This document shows positions 1 through 7,400 of a DNA stretch of 8,960 bases, one piece after another; position 1 is the first letter of the stretch; every line of letters starts with the position of its first letter. The translations under genes were made by a program, and so were the position numbers. This DNA comes from a candidate division CSSED10-310 bacterium. GTDB lineage: Bacteria > CSSED10-310 > JAFGDC01. Under the pieces are notes generated by a model, which saw only the letters and a program-made list of their open reading frames with translations, was not told where the DNA came from and ran no database searches. The stretch lies in assembly GCA_016932295.1 (NCBI GenBank), contig JAFGDC010000481.1, positions 1 through 8,960 of the forward strand. The letters run 5' to 3'.

Positions 1-59
1 CATGGGAACGCGAGCATCACAGGAACGTGGTGATCATTATGGAGAAGAACCTGGATTGA
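1..59 (+). CDS. C-terminal tail of an unidentified protein (5' end outside window)
   Basis: Reading from base 3, the plus strand encodes 18 residues ending in VVIIMEKNLD and a TGA stop at 57-59. Third codon positions are G or C in 14 of 18 codons and second positions in only 3 of 18, which is the periodicity expected of a real gene in GC-rich DNA. The minus-strand frame sharing that wobble phase is closed by a stop at 17-19. The gene would converge on the minus-strand protease gene that ends at 72, leaving 12 nt between the two stops. The fragment is too short to assign a family or function. It could be chance, because only 18 codons are visible. Confidence 0.4.
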   Translation, partial: WEREHHRNVVIIMEKNLD

Positions 60-71
60 TTCGGCCGGCGG

Positions 72-938
72 CTACTTCCCTCTGAACTTTTGCGGTGCTG
101 CCGGTTTCTTGACCGGAGGATAGGGGAACGGTACGTACTGCACGGTAGGCCGGTTGGTCGAAGCCTGGGGGAATAAATTCATCAACTGGTAGACTTCTTC
201 GGGCATCTCGGTGGACACCTCCAATCCCCAACCCCGCAACTGTTCCAGCCTGATGGGATAGTCATGAGTGAAGTTACCTTCGGTCAACAACGCCGCCACT
301 TCCACCGCCTTCTTCTCGTCCAGATGCTTTCTCAGCACTTCCTGGACGCTCACCTTGATCTGTCGCATGGCCATGCCGGCCAGATCCGCCATGATGAGCG
401 TCTTGTCATCCATGTCGGCGCGCTCCTTCTGCTGCGCTACCCGCAGCAACGAAGCGGCGGGATACTCGCCGAGGATGGGATCGAGCGGCCCGAGTACGGC
501 GTTCTCATCCATGCATATTCTGTCCGCGGCCAGCGCGATGAGGGTGCCTCCTGACATGGCATAGTGTGGGATGAAGACACTGACCTCCGCCTTGTGCCGG
601 AGCAGTGCGTTGGCGATCTGCTCGGTGGCCAGCACCAGGCCGCCGGGAGTATGCAGAACGATGTTCAGCGGCATGTCCGGCGGCGTCATCCGGATGGCCC
701 GCAGGATCTCCTCGGAATCCTCGATGGTGATGTAGCGCATCAAAGGGAATCCCAGGAAGGTCATTGTCTCCTGGCGATGGACCAGGGCGATGGCCCGCGA
801 GTTGCGCCGTTTCTCCAGCCGGCGCAGCAGTCGCAGCCGGCTGGATTCCAGGATGCGCTTCTGAATGGCCGGATAGACCATGACAAAGACGAGAAAGATC
901 CAGAACAACCCGTTCAAACCGGGCATGAACTCCTCCAT
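72..938 (-). CDS. Membrane-anchored Clp/SppA-fold serine protease (SDH family)
   Basis: The 288-residue product resembles the SDH serine protease family (Pfam SDH_protease, formerly DUF114), which has the ClpP/crotonase fold of SppA-type peptidases. A single hydrophobic segment at residues 11-24 should anchor it in the inner membrane, and a basic stretch follows at 30-48 (many Arg and Lys). The core has HTPGG at 96-100, the usual oxyanion-loop position, then AMSGGT at 127-132 with Ser129 as probable nucleophile, and ENAVLGPLDP at 145-154. Lys171 lies about 42 residues after the Ser and is a candidate general base by analogy with Ser/Lys enzymes, though this is unproven. The C-terminus from 264 is Pro-rich and ends in a basic tail. 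The ATG at 938 has GGGGAGG five bases upstream (944-950), inside the 16-nt gap after the rhomboid gene, so the two are very likely co-transcribed and translated in sequence. Substrates are unknown; turnover of membrane-protein fragments is a plausible role. Confidence 0.85.
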   Translation of the reverse strand: MEEFMPGLNGLFWIFLVFVMVYPAIQKRILESSRLRLLRRLEKRRNSRAIALVHRQETMTFLGFPLMRYITIEDSEEILRAIRMTPPDMPLNIVLHTPGGLVLATEQIANALLRHKAEVSVFIPHYAMSGGTLIALAADRICMDENAVLGPLDPILGEYPAASLLRVAQQKERADMDDKTLIMADLAGMAMRQIKVSVQEVLRKHLDEKKAVEVAALLTEGNFTHDYPIRLEQLRGWGLEVSTEMPEEVYQLMNLFPQASTNRPTVQYVPFPYPPVKKPAAPQKFRGK

Positions 939-954
939 AACAGCCTCCCCTCAC

Positions 955-1668
955 TCACCACGGTCTGAATTCATCCTTGTAGACCTGCCGACGCCTGGCG
1001 CGGCGCCTGAAGCTCAGCAGCGGACCCAGGATGAAGCCGCAGACGAATCCACCCACGTGAGCAAACCAGGCCACGCCGCCGGTTTGGGCGGAGACAGCCT
1101 GCAGGCTGCCCAGCCCGAATACCAGTTGGAACAGGAACCAGATGGCGAGAAAGAACAGCGCGGGGATCGCCACCACATCGAAGAAGAAGAAAAAGAACAC
1201 CAGCGTGTACACCCGCGCGGTGGGATAGAACACCATGTAAGCCGCCAGCACGCCGGCAATGGCGCCGCTGGCGCCCACATTGGGCACCATCGACCGCTGG
1301 TGGACCATTACCTGCGCCAGTGCTGCGCCGGCGCCGCACAGCAGGTAGAACAGCAAGTATCGGAGGCGGCCCATCCGGTCCTCCACGTTGTCCCCGAATA
1401 TCCACAGGAACCACATGTTGCCCACAAGGTGCAGCAGTCCTCCGTGCAGGAACAAGCTGCACAGCATCGCCCGGCCCGCGGTAAACCAGGCGCCGGCGCG
1501 AATCGCCTCGACGAAGACCATGGGCACAAGCGCGTACTCCGTTAAAAAACCATCCAGATGTGAGCCCAGGGAGAATTCGAAAAGGAACATGAGCGAATTG
1601 GCCGCGATGAGGAGGACCGTAACGATGGGATAGCGTTCGGCTCGGACATTATCCCTGATGGGGATCAC
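955..1668 (-). CDS. Rhomboid family intramembrane serine protease (GTG start)
   Basis: The 237-residue polytopic protein is a rhomboid (MEROPS S54), which cuts transmembrane substrates within the lipid bilayer. The signature residues are all present: His80 and Asn84 (HLVGN, HxxxN motif), the GxSG motif GASG at 132-135 with catalytic Ser134, and catalytic His204 in AHVGGF. The segments match the six-helix bacterial core: about 14-32, 68-92, 103-123, 130-149, 155-185 and 198-218. The IPALFF...WFLFQL pattern in the fifth helix is typical of the family. Length is normal for the minimal bacterial type, with no extra soluble domain; the tail from 221 is Arg-rich. The start is GTG at 1666-1668, supported by AAGGAGG at 1674-1680 with a 5-nt spacer and by the common MIPIRD-type N-terminus. 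It is the first gene of an operon with the Clp-fold protease. A run of six Phe codons (158-163) lies in the loop leading into helix five. Confidence 0.95.
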   Translation of the reverse strand: MIPIRDNVRAERYPIVTVLLIAANSLMFLFEFSLGSHLDGFLTEYALVPMVFVEAIRAGAWFTAGRAMLCSLFLHGGLLHLVGNMWFLWIFGDNVEDRMGRLRYLLFYLLCGAGAALAQVMVHQRSMVPNVGASGAIAGVLAAYMVFYPTARVYTLVFFFFFFDVVAIPALFFLAIWFLFQLVFGLGSLQAVSAQTGGVAWFAHVGGFVCGFILGPLLSFRRRARRRQVYKDEFRPW

Positions 1669-1673
1669 TGGCG

Positions 1674-1680
1674 CCTCCTT
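1674..1680 (-). promoter_or_regulatory. Ribosome binding site fixing the GTG start of the rhomboid gene
   Basis: On the minus strand the site reads AAGGAGG, followed by five bases and GTG at 1668. The match to the 16S rRNA anti-Shine-Dalgarno sequence is near perfect. Together with the family-typical N-terminus that follows, it decides for GTG over any later ATG. Confidence 0.8.
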
Positions 1681-1737
1681 GTCTCACCGACATGTTGACC
1701 GGCCTGCAACGACCATTGCGCAGGCAGCGTTCTTTGG

Positions 1738-1766
1738 AGTATAGACAGCCGGCAACGTAGTGGCAA
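1738..1766 (-). promoter_or_regulatory. Sigma70-type promoter of the rhomboid/Clp-fold protease operon
   Basis: Read on the minus strand, TTGCCA (1761-1766) matches the -35 consensus at 5 of 6 positions and TATACT (1738-1743) matches the -10 consensus at 5 of 6, with a spacer of exactly 17 nt. Transcription would begin near 1731, giving a leader of about 60 nt before the GTG start at 1668. It is the best promoter match I found in the window. No operator-like repeat overlaps it. Confidence 0.6.
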
Positions 1767-1824
1767 CCGTGTTCTGCGCGGCGTCGTCATGCGGTTCTCC
1801 TGCATCACCTCCATCCCTCCATAT

Positions 1825-1848
1825 CAATCTCCCGATACCAATCTCCCG
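1825..1848. repeat. Short tandem direct repeat in divergent intergenic region
   Basis: The 10-mer CAATCTCCCG occurs at 1825-1834 and again at 1839-1848, with a 14-nt period. It lies between the rhomboid promoter and the membrane-protein gene. It could be a regulator half-site pair or simply a local duplication. The 14-nt period does not place both copies on the same face of the helix, which weakens the operator idea. Confidence 0.3.
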
Positions 1849-1906
1849 CTCCATTTGCACCGCCGATCCACCGCGCTACCGGTCACGCCGGCGGAGCACG
1901 AAAATC

Positions 1907-1935
1907 TTCATTTTCATCGAATCTCCTGGTACATT
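1907..1935 (+). promoter_or_regulatory. Weak candidate promoter for the polytopic membrane protein
   Basis: TTCATT (1907-1912) and TACATT (1930-1935) are separated by 17 nt. They match the -35 and -10 consensus at only 3 and 4 of 6 positions. The site sits in the most AT-rich part of the divergent intergenic region, next to a small inverted repeat (GAAAAT 1900-1905, ATTTTC 1910-1915). Transcription from about 1942 would leave almost no leader for the ATG at 1947 but a normal leader for the TTG at 1986. Confidence 0.2.
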
Positions 1936-1985
1936 GACTGCGCATCATGCATCATTCACCCCGGAGGACAAGGGGGAAGCCGCCA

Positions 1986-3803
1986 TTGTCTGACATCCGC
2001 CGCCAGCCAGAGACCCTTGACGCGGTTCGTCCGTGGTGGCCGGCACCCCGTGAATGGCTTCTTCTCTTCGTTCTGTTCGCCATCCACGTTGCGGTTGCCT
2101 GGCCTTTCCTGCGCATGCCCATCAGCATCGACGTGGTGCGTTATATCGGCCCCCTGGCGGACATGCCCAGACCGCTCCGACTGACCATGCGCCTCCTGTT
2201 CAAAACCATTGAACAGCTCACGGCGCTCGATCCTCAAGTCTTACGCGGCGTCAACCTGCTGACCCACTGGTTCATGTCCGCAATCTTCTGGCTGTTCATC
2301 AGAATGCGGACGAACGACGGCATGGCCGCCTTCCTGGCCGCCATGGGATTGGCCGCCTGGTCATGCTCGGCGGAGACCTACGGTTTCATCCCCCAGCTCG
2401 GGCAACCGCTGTGGGCCGCGTTCCTGTTCGCCGCCATGCTGTTATTCGATCTCCCCCATCCCACCGTCTGGAGCATCAGCGCCGGCCTGTTGTGCGCGGG
2501 ATTGTCCACCATCTCCTGGGAGCACGGTTTATTCAACTTCCTGGTGCTCGTTCCCCTGCTGCTGCACCGTTTCAAACCAAGGCCGGTCCACCTGCTGCTC
2601 CTGGCGGGGATACTCGCAACGGGCGCCGCGGCGCTCTGCGGCACCTATCTTCACACGATCATGAGATATGTCATGGAAAACCTGGCATGCCTGCAGCCGC
2701 TCCGTCTCGCCGAACTGGTGGCGGTCATTCTTGGCATGCTACATGTCTCACCATCGGCAGGTTTTTCGTTCCACCCACCGACACTGGTGCTGATGGCCTG
2801 TGCCGCGGGACTGTACCTGCTGATCAGCGAACGCCGCGCGGCATTCTCCTGGATCGATGCCACCCTGCCGGCAACGGCGGGCATCATGTTCACTGCCGGC
2901 TTGCTCACCAACGCATTCCGTCTGCCCGCCGGCATGCGAAACATGAACATCCTGGGGCCAAAACACGTGTTCTTCATGAGCCCGGTCGTGGCACTCGCGG
3001 CCGCCGCGCTGATAGCTCCCGCCTGCCGGCTCGTCCGGCAACGGATAGACAACACCGGCCTCATGGTTGCGGTCGGATGCCTGGCGTGCCTCGCGCCGCT
3101 CTATGGTCACGAGGTCCGTCGGTCGTCGGTCTTGAATGTTCAGCATGTCCTGGATCCGCTCCACTGTATTCTCGACAATGTCGCAGAAGCCGAAGGGGAG
3201 TTGCCTCCCGAGGCTCTCATCCTCATCCGCCTGGGCCGGGACATGATGACCTCGCCCTTCCACCACCTCCTCAGTAAAGAATTCATCGAACCGAATGTGC
3301 GATATCGGTTGAGCAGGAATGATCTCACGGTCGAGATCCTGTCGCCTGGTGAGCGGCAGCGGCTGGGGAAATCACCTTCCCTGGTTCTGTACCTGGACGT
3401 CAACAATCGTGGCGAGGTTGACGGCCGCACGGTCCAGCTCACCACGACCCAAGGATCGGCACCCGCATCCTGGATTGCCGCGGCGCTGTCCGCCGACGGA
3501 GAATTGCCGACCGGGGCGCTCGTCGTGGTCAGACTGGGTCAGGAAATCATGGCATCGCCATTTCGCGCCGCGCTGCATCGCCAACTGGTGGAACCGGACG
3601 TGAGGCACCGGCTCGACCGTGATGACATCGAGGTGGTTATCCTGACCCCGGGGGAGAAGCGGGGATTCGAAACGCCGCCTGCACGGCAGCTCTACCTGGA
3701 CATCGATGCTGAAGGACGCTTGATGAGTGGTCTCCGGAACCGACCGATGGCGTCGACGCCACAAGTGGTGAGCGGCACGAGACCGGCAGTGGGGGAGCAT
3801 TGA
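1986..3803 (+). CDS. Polytopic membrane protein with duplicated C-terminal module
   Basis: I do not recognise a named family. The start chosen is TTG at 1986 (605 residues), because AGGGGGAAG at 1971-1979 lies six bases upstream and GGAGG at 1963-1967 farther up. An in-frame ATG at 1947 would add 13 residues but has no purine-rich site before it, and those 13 codons read like leader sequence. In the 605-residue numbering, about eleven or twelve hydrophobic segments lie between 24 and 374 (for example 24-40, 92-107, 112-130, 140-155, 161-177, 201-222, 240-255, 265-281, 293-310, 328-347, 359-374). The layout, with a polar loop after the first helix holding Asp49 and a soluble C-terminal part, recalls GT-C-type glycosyltransferases acting on lipid-linked sugars, but no diagnostic motif is visible, so this is a guess. 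Residues 403-480 and 504-582 are tandem copies of one module. The gene diverges from the protease operon and converges on the SEC-C gene. Confidence 0.75.
   Translation: MSDIRRQPETLDAVRPWWPAPREWLLLFVLFAIHVAVAWPFLRMPISIDVVRYIGPLADMPRPLRLTMRLLFKTIEQLTALDPQVLRGVNLLTHWFMSAIFWLFIRMRTNDGMAAFLAAMGLAAWSCSAETYGFIPQLGQPLWAAFLFAAMLLFDLPHPTVWSISAGLLCAGLSTISWEHGLFNFLVLVPLLLHRFKPRPVHLLLLAGILATGAAALCGTYLHTIMRYVMENLACLQPLRLAELVAVILGMLHVSPSAGFSFHPPTLVLMACAAGLYLLISERRAAFSWIDATLPATAGIMFTAGLLTNAFRLPAGMRNMNILGPKHVFFMSPVVALAAAALIAPACRLVRQRIDNTGLMVAVGCLACLAPLYGHEVRRSSVLNVQHVLDPLHCILDNVAEAEGELPPEALILIRLGRDMMTSPFHHLLSKEFIEPNVRYRLSRNDLTVEILSPGERQRLGKSPSLVLYLDVNNRGEVDGRTVQLTTTQGSAPASWIAAALSADGELPTGALVVVRLGQEIMASPFRAALHRQLVEPDVRHRLDRDDIEVVILTPGEKRGFETPPARQLYLDIDAEGRLMSGLRNRPMASTPQVVSGTRPAVGEH
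3192..3731 (+). repeat. Tandem protein-level repeat, two units of about 78 codons
   Basis: Unit A (3192-3425) and unit B (3495-3731) lie in the same frame of the membrane-protein gene, 101 codons apart. Aligned without gaps, I count about 34 identities in 74 positions. Shared anchors are GELP, RLG, SPF, EP-V-R-RL, PGE and LYLD. Most other positions are conservative swaps (IL/VV, RD/QE, FI/LV, LTVEIL/IEVVIL). A 24-residue linker rich in Thr, Ala and Ser separates the units. The divergence at the DNA level suggests an old duplication, not a recent one. Confidence 0.8.
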
Positions 3804-3810
3804 AGGCAGA

Positions 3811-3844
3811 CCGCCGGGCGACTGCATTGTATCGTCGCCGGCGG
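3811..3844. terminator. GC-rich hairpin between convergent genes, possible shared terminator
   Basis: The arms CCGCCGGGCGAC (3811-3822) and GTCGCCGGCGG (3834-3844) pair over 11 bp with one bulged G, around an 11-nt loop. The hairpin fills the 48-nt gap between the stop of the membrane-protein gene (3803) and the stop of the SEC-C gene (3852), where a bidirectional terminator would be expected. No T-run follows on either strand, so it is not a classic intrinsic terminator and may act as a pause or 3'-end stabiliser. Confidence 0.5.
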
Positions 3845-3851
3845 AAATCGA

Positions 3852-4046
3852 TTACATCATGGACATGCCGCCGCCGGAACGCGGGCTGGCTTTCTCCCGT
3901 TCCCTGGCACGCAGCGGTTCATCCTTCGCCATACAACATTTCTTGTATTTCTTGCCGCTGCCGCACCAGCATTCGTCATTACGACCCAAGTGTATATCGC
4001 GCTTGGGCTTGCCTATCCCACCCAACAATTTTTTCAGAAAATTCAT
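3852..4046 (-). CDS. Small SEC-C motif zinc-binding protein
   Basis: This 64-residue protein is built around a SEC-C motif, the zinc-binding element first known at the C-terminus of SecA. Residues 21-38 read GRNDECWCGSGKKYKKCC, with ligands Cys26, Cys28, Cys37 and Cys38 in the CxC-x8-CC arrangement. In SecA the motif binds zinc and contacts SecB and the ribosome. Stand-alone SEC-C proteins are common but mostly uncharacterised. The N-terminus (MNFLKKLLGG) could form a short cationic amphipathic helix, and the tail is polar and basic, ending in a Gly-rich GGGMSMM. The ATG at 4046 is chosen because AGGGAGAAG lies five bases upstream. An in-frame ATG at 4094 would add 16 residues that do not belong to the motif and has no such site. 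The gene converges on the membrane-protein gene. A possible -35 (TTGACC, minus strand, 4096-4101) has no good -10 partner. Confidence 0.85.
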   Translation of the reverse strand: MNFLKKLLGGIGKPKRDIHLGRNDECWCGSGKKYKKCCMAKDEPLRAREREKASPRSGGGMSMM

Positions 4047-4051
4047 CCGGT

Positions 4052-4060
4052 CTTCTCCCT
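4052..4060 (-). promoter_or_regulatory. Ribosome binding site deciding the start of the SEC-C gene
   Basis: On the minus strand the site reads AGGGAGAAG, followed by five bases and ATG at 4046. It favours the 64-residue product over the 80-residue reading from 4094. Confidence 0.65.
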
Positions 4061-4347
4061 TGGCGGTACTGCATCTGCCCGCCCCCCGCCGCACCGGTCA
4101 ACCACCGGAACATTCCTCGCCGGGCGCGCCGGGAGGGACCACACCGCCGTCGTCAAGCCCCTCGACACCAGCAATGCGAGCATGCGGGGCAACCTTTACA
4201 TGATTTGGCCGGCGCCGTCAACCATGCAGATTCAGGAAAGGTTATACTGGCGGGACGGGGAGCGATCTCAAGCATACCGCCATGGGGATGCGCTGGATAC
4301 TGTCTTTCGATTGATCGACCCCCGGGATTCGCCACTGAAAAAGTGGT

Positions 4348-4367
4348 GATGCAGTTGCAATTGCATC
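4348..4367. promoter_or_regulatory. Nested palindrome, candidate operator upstream of PATAN-HEAT gene
   Basis: GATGCA (4348-4353) and TGCATC (4362-4367) form an inverted repeat with an 8-nt spacer. Within it lies the perfect 10-bp palindrome TGCAATTGCA (4356-4365). The element overlaps the proposed -35 box at 4355-4360, where a dimeric repressor would block RNA polymerase. No regulator gene is adjacent, so the binding protein, if any, is unknown. Confidence 0.35.
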
Positions 4368-4383
4368 GAGTTTTCGTTAAAGT
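4355..4383 (+). promoter_or_regulatory. Candidate sigma70 promoter of the PATAN-HEAT gene
   Basis: TTGCAA (4355-4360) and TAAAGT (4378-4383) each match the consensus at 4 of 6 positions and are spaced by exactly 17 nt. Transcription would start near 4390, about 40 nt before the ATG at 4430. The surrounding DNA is locally AT-rich compared with the rest of the window. Confidence 0.4.
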
Positions 4384-4429
4384 ATGTAACGAATTCCACA
4401 GAACTGGTGGGCTGTGAGCGAGGTCCGGC

Positions 4430-7400
4430 ATGGCGCTCAGGGGTAAACTGGAAGACTACAATATAGCGAATATCGTTGCCTTGCTGTCCGGTCGGGAGCG
4501 TACGGGAGTGTTGTCGTTGGAGGACGGCAACCGAATCCTGCGCCTGGTATTCAAGGACGGCATGGTGGTGAATGCGGAAGGCACTCAGGTCAGTTATCCC
4601 GACTTGTTGAATCACCTGGTCGGCGAGGGGCGGCTGGAGCGAAGGCAGGCACAGGAGATTCAGGGCGCCAGTGTCCGTTCCAATCTTTCGGTCATTGACC
4701 TGTTGCTCCTGGAGGGTGGATTCAGCCGCGACGAACTCACCCAGTTCGAAAACCGGCGGCTGCAGGCTTTTTTCCTGGGGGCGTTCACCTGGCTTGATGG
4801 TTCGTACTGCTTCGAGAGCAAGCAGGATGACGAGGTGGCGACCACCGAGGGGGTGGTGTTACAGCCCAGCGCTCATGTCGAGGCCGGGCGGCGCCGGTTG
4901 GAGCGGATGATGGAGCTGGCGGAGCGCTTGCAACCCGGCGAATACATCTACAAGGTGGTAAAGACCGCCGATCCGCGCCAGTTGTCGGCGGGTGCGGTCC
5001 GGCTCATGGACAACCGCCGGCCGGGCGAGGTGTTGACGGCATTGGCGCAGCGTCCGTTGCTCGATTGCCTGACTTTGTATGAAGCCATCGAAGAACTGTT
5101 GGATCAAGGATTCATCGAGGCTGTCACCATTGCCGAAGCGACGCAAACGACGCTTGCCACCGCCCAGTATCGGCAGTGGGAACCCAGGGAATTAAGCAGG
5201 CTGAGCAAGGAATTCGTCAAACTGTTCACGCGTTGTGTGGTCAGTTATTCTTTATATCCCGCCACTCATCCCATGGTGGTTCGCATCTTGGAACCGGCAC
5301 ACGCCATAGTGACGGAGTTTCAGGCTGGCGGCTTTGCGTTGACGGTGCGGCATTTCGAGGGGCGGCTGTTTGTCAACAACCAGCCGTTGCCCTATCCGGA
5401 TGACCAGTTTTCCGCCTTCATCGAGCTGCTGAAACAACGCCTGGTTCGGGCCATCACCTTTCTTCCCGGGATCGACCGCGAGGAGTTATCGCGCTTCGTT
5501 CGAACCATGTGCATGAAGCCGGCGGAGCTGAAACTGCAGGGTGGGCTGCAGGTGTTGATGAAGCGCGGCGGCGTGTATCACATCCAGTTCGAAGGGATGC
5601 ACGACGAAGTGATCGGCACGATGCCGCACTCAGCGGAAGAACCCGGCGCGGCAGAGTCGCTGCCCCAGGATGCGCGGCTGCAAGGCTTGATACATGATTC
5701 ACCCGAGAAGATCGCCGAGTACATAAGGGTGCGGGTGGGCAGTTCCGAAGCCCCCACGCTGGATGAATTCGAATTGCAGATGGAAATCGCCAAGGGCGCA
5801 CTCGAGCAGCTCCATATCGAACTGCTCGAACAGAAGGGCAGAGGCGCGGTGAAGGAGCGCCGGCGGCTGATCCGTTCAGTGTTCGAACAATTGCCCGCGG
5901 AGCTTCGCGACGGGCTCCTGTTTACCGGTCATGCACCAGATTCACCCATTCTGGAGGTGATCCAGCCATATGGTTCCGGGATGGGAATCGAAAGTAAAGT
6001 AGACCTGTATTGCCGTCATTTCGACAGTATCCGTGCCATCTATGACCGCGAGGGCGCTGCTTTTTCCCTTTTTCTTGACCGCGCCAGGGAAAACTTCGAT
6101 CATTTCGTGCGCAACACCCTGTCCGACGGTGAACATGCGCGCCATGAACTGGTTGAGAGAATCAGGATAAACCTTGGTGAGGCGGGCGTCCCCATCGCCG
6201 ATATCAAGTTCATCCTCACCATCCAGGCGCTGGCCAACTCCAAGGTGATGAAACTGCTGGAGCAGCTTCAAGACAGCGATCCCTTGATCCTTCTCCACCA
6301 GGATTTTCTGAACGAGACCAAGGATGTCATCAAGGAAATATGTATTAATGGCGAAGACAGCTTACTGGGCCAGGTGATCCATCCGTACCGGCTCACCATC
6401 GAGGACGACTCACCCCAGATCCGCCGGATGGGAATCGAGGCCATGCGCCAGATCGCCGAGGAACTGGTCTATAACACCAGGGAAAAACCGCTCGGTGAGA
6501 TTGTCGAAAGTTATACCGAGCGGTTGCGGAGCGAGGACATCCTGGAAGTGTACATGGTCCTGGCCGCCACCATGGAAAAACTGGCCAAGATTCTCCGTGC
6601 CAGGCAGTTGGCGCAAATGGCCGGACAACTCAGCGCCGCTTTGGCGCATCAGCTCGAGGACGATTCCACCCGTTCCCCTCTGGAGCGAAAAATCGCCGCA
6701 CAGGCACTGGGCGCGATCGGTGATGAGAATGCCGTGAGCGCGCTGGTGAAACTGATTCAGGACAAGTATCTCCACGAGGAGAGCGCCAGTTCCTTGAAGA
6801 ACCTCGGCGATAAGGCCATTCAACCACTGGTGGAAATGCTGGCGGTGGATACGAAGCGTTCGCTGCGGTACCGCATATGCAACCTGTTGCGAGACATGGG
6901 TAAACCGGCTGTACCCTATCTGCTGCGCGGCTTGCGGAGCAACAGTTGGTATCTGCGGCGCAATGCGTGCATGGTGCTCGGTAAGACAGGCGATCGGGCG
7001 GTTGTGCCGGCGGTTGGCGCGCTATTGGATGACAAGGTCAGCCAGGTGCGCCGTGAGGTGGTGGTGGCACTGGGCAATCTCGGCGGTCACGATGCCGAGC
7101 AACTGCTGATCCAGGCGTTGAAGGATTCAGCCCTGCCCGTCAAGCGGCTGGCCGCCACGTACCTGGGACGCACCGGTGGCGCGGCGGCCGTCAAGGCACT
7201 CACCGGCATAATCAGTAAACGGATACCCTTCCGCAAGCAAGAGGATGACGCGTTCCGCTCGGACATCTGCCATGCCCTCGGTAGACTGGGCGATAAAAAA
7301 GCCATCGGAGCGCTTTCCCGTATAATGAAGGATATGTACTTCTTCCCGAACGAACGCAAGATCAAGGTGTCCATCGCCTCGCTGCACGCCATGGCGGCAA

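Larger units (their letters stand above)
4047..4429. other. Divergent intergenic region of 383 nt without a supported gene
   Basis: No reading frame here has a ribosome binding site together with a recognisable product. The left half (4080-4160) is very GC-rich with short inverted repeats such as CCGGT/ACCGG at 4094-4098 and 4104-4108. A TTATACT at 4242-4248 looks like a -10 box but has no -35 partner at the right distance. A small stem CCACT/AGTGG (4332-4346) and a palindrome at 4356-4365 lie close to the promoter of the large downstream gene. The rest shows nothing I can name. Confidence 0.6.

Noticed and set aside
880..1545. Open frame of 221 codons on the plus strand opposite the rhomboid gene
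   Set aside because: It is the antisense shadow of a rhomboid with intact catalytic motifs. Its product is a charged low-complexity string (EEEEKE and similar) with no family signature.
2363..3277. Open frame of 304 codons on the plus strand, inside the membrane-protein gene
   Set aside because: It is an out-of-frame shadow rich in Arg, Pro and His. The overlapping frame has coherent hydrophobic helices and a conserved duplicated module.
4153..4431. Cys-containing open frame of 92 codons on the minus strand, upstream of the PATAN-HEAT gene
   Set aside because: It has no motif-like Cys spacing and overlaps the plus-strand promoter and start codon of a well-supported gene.
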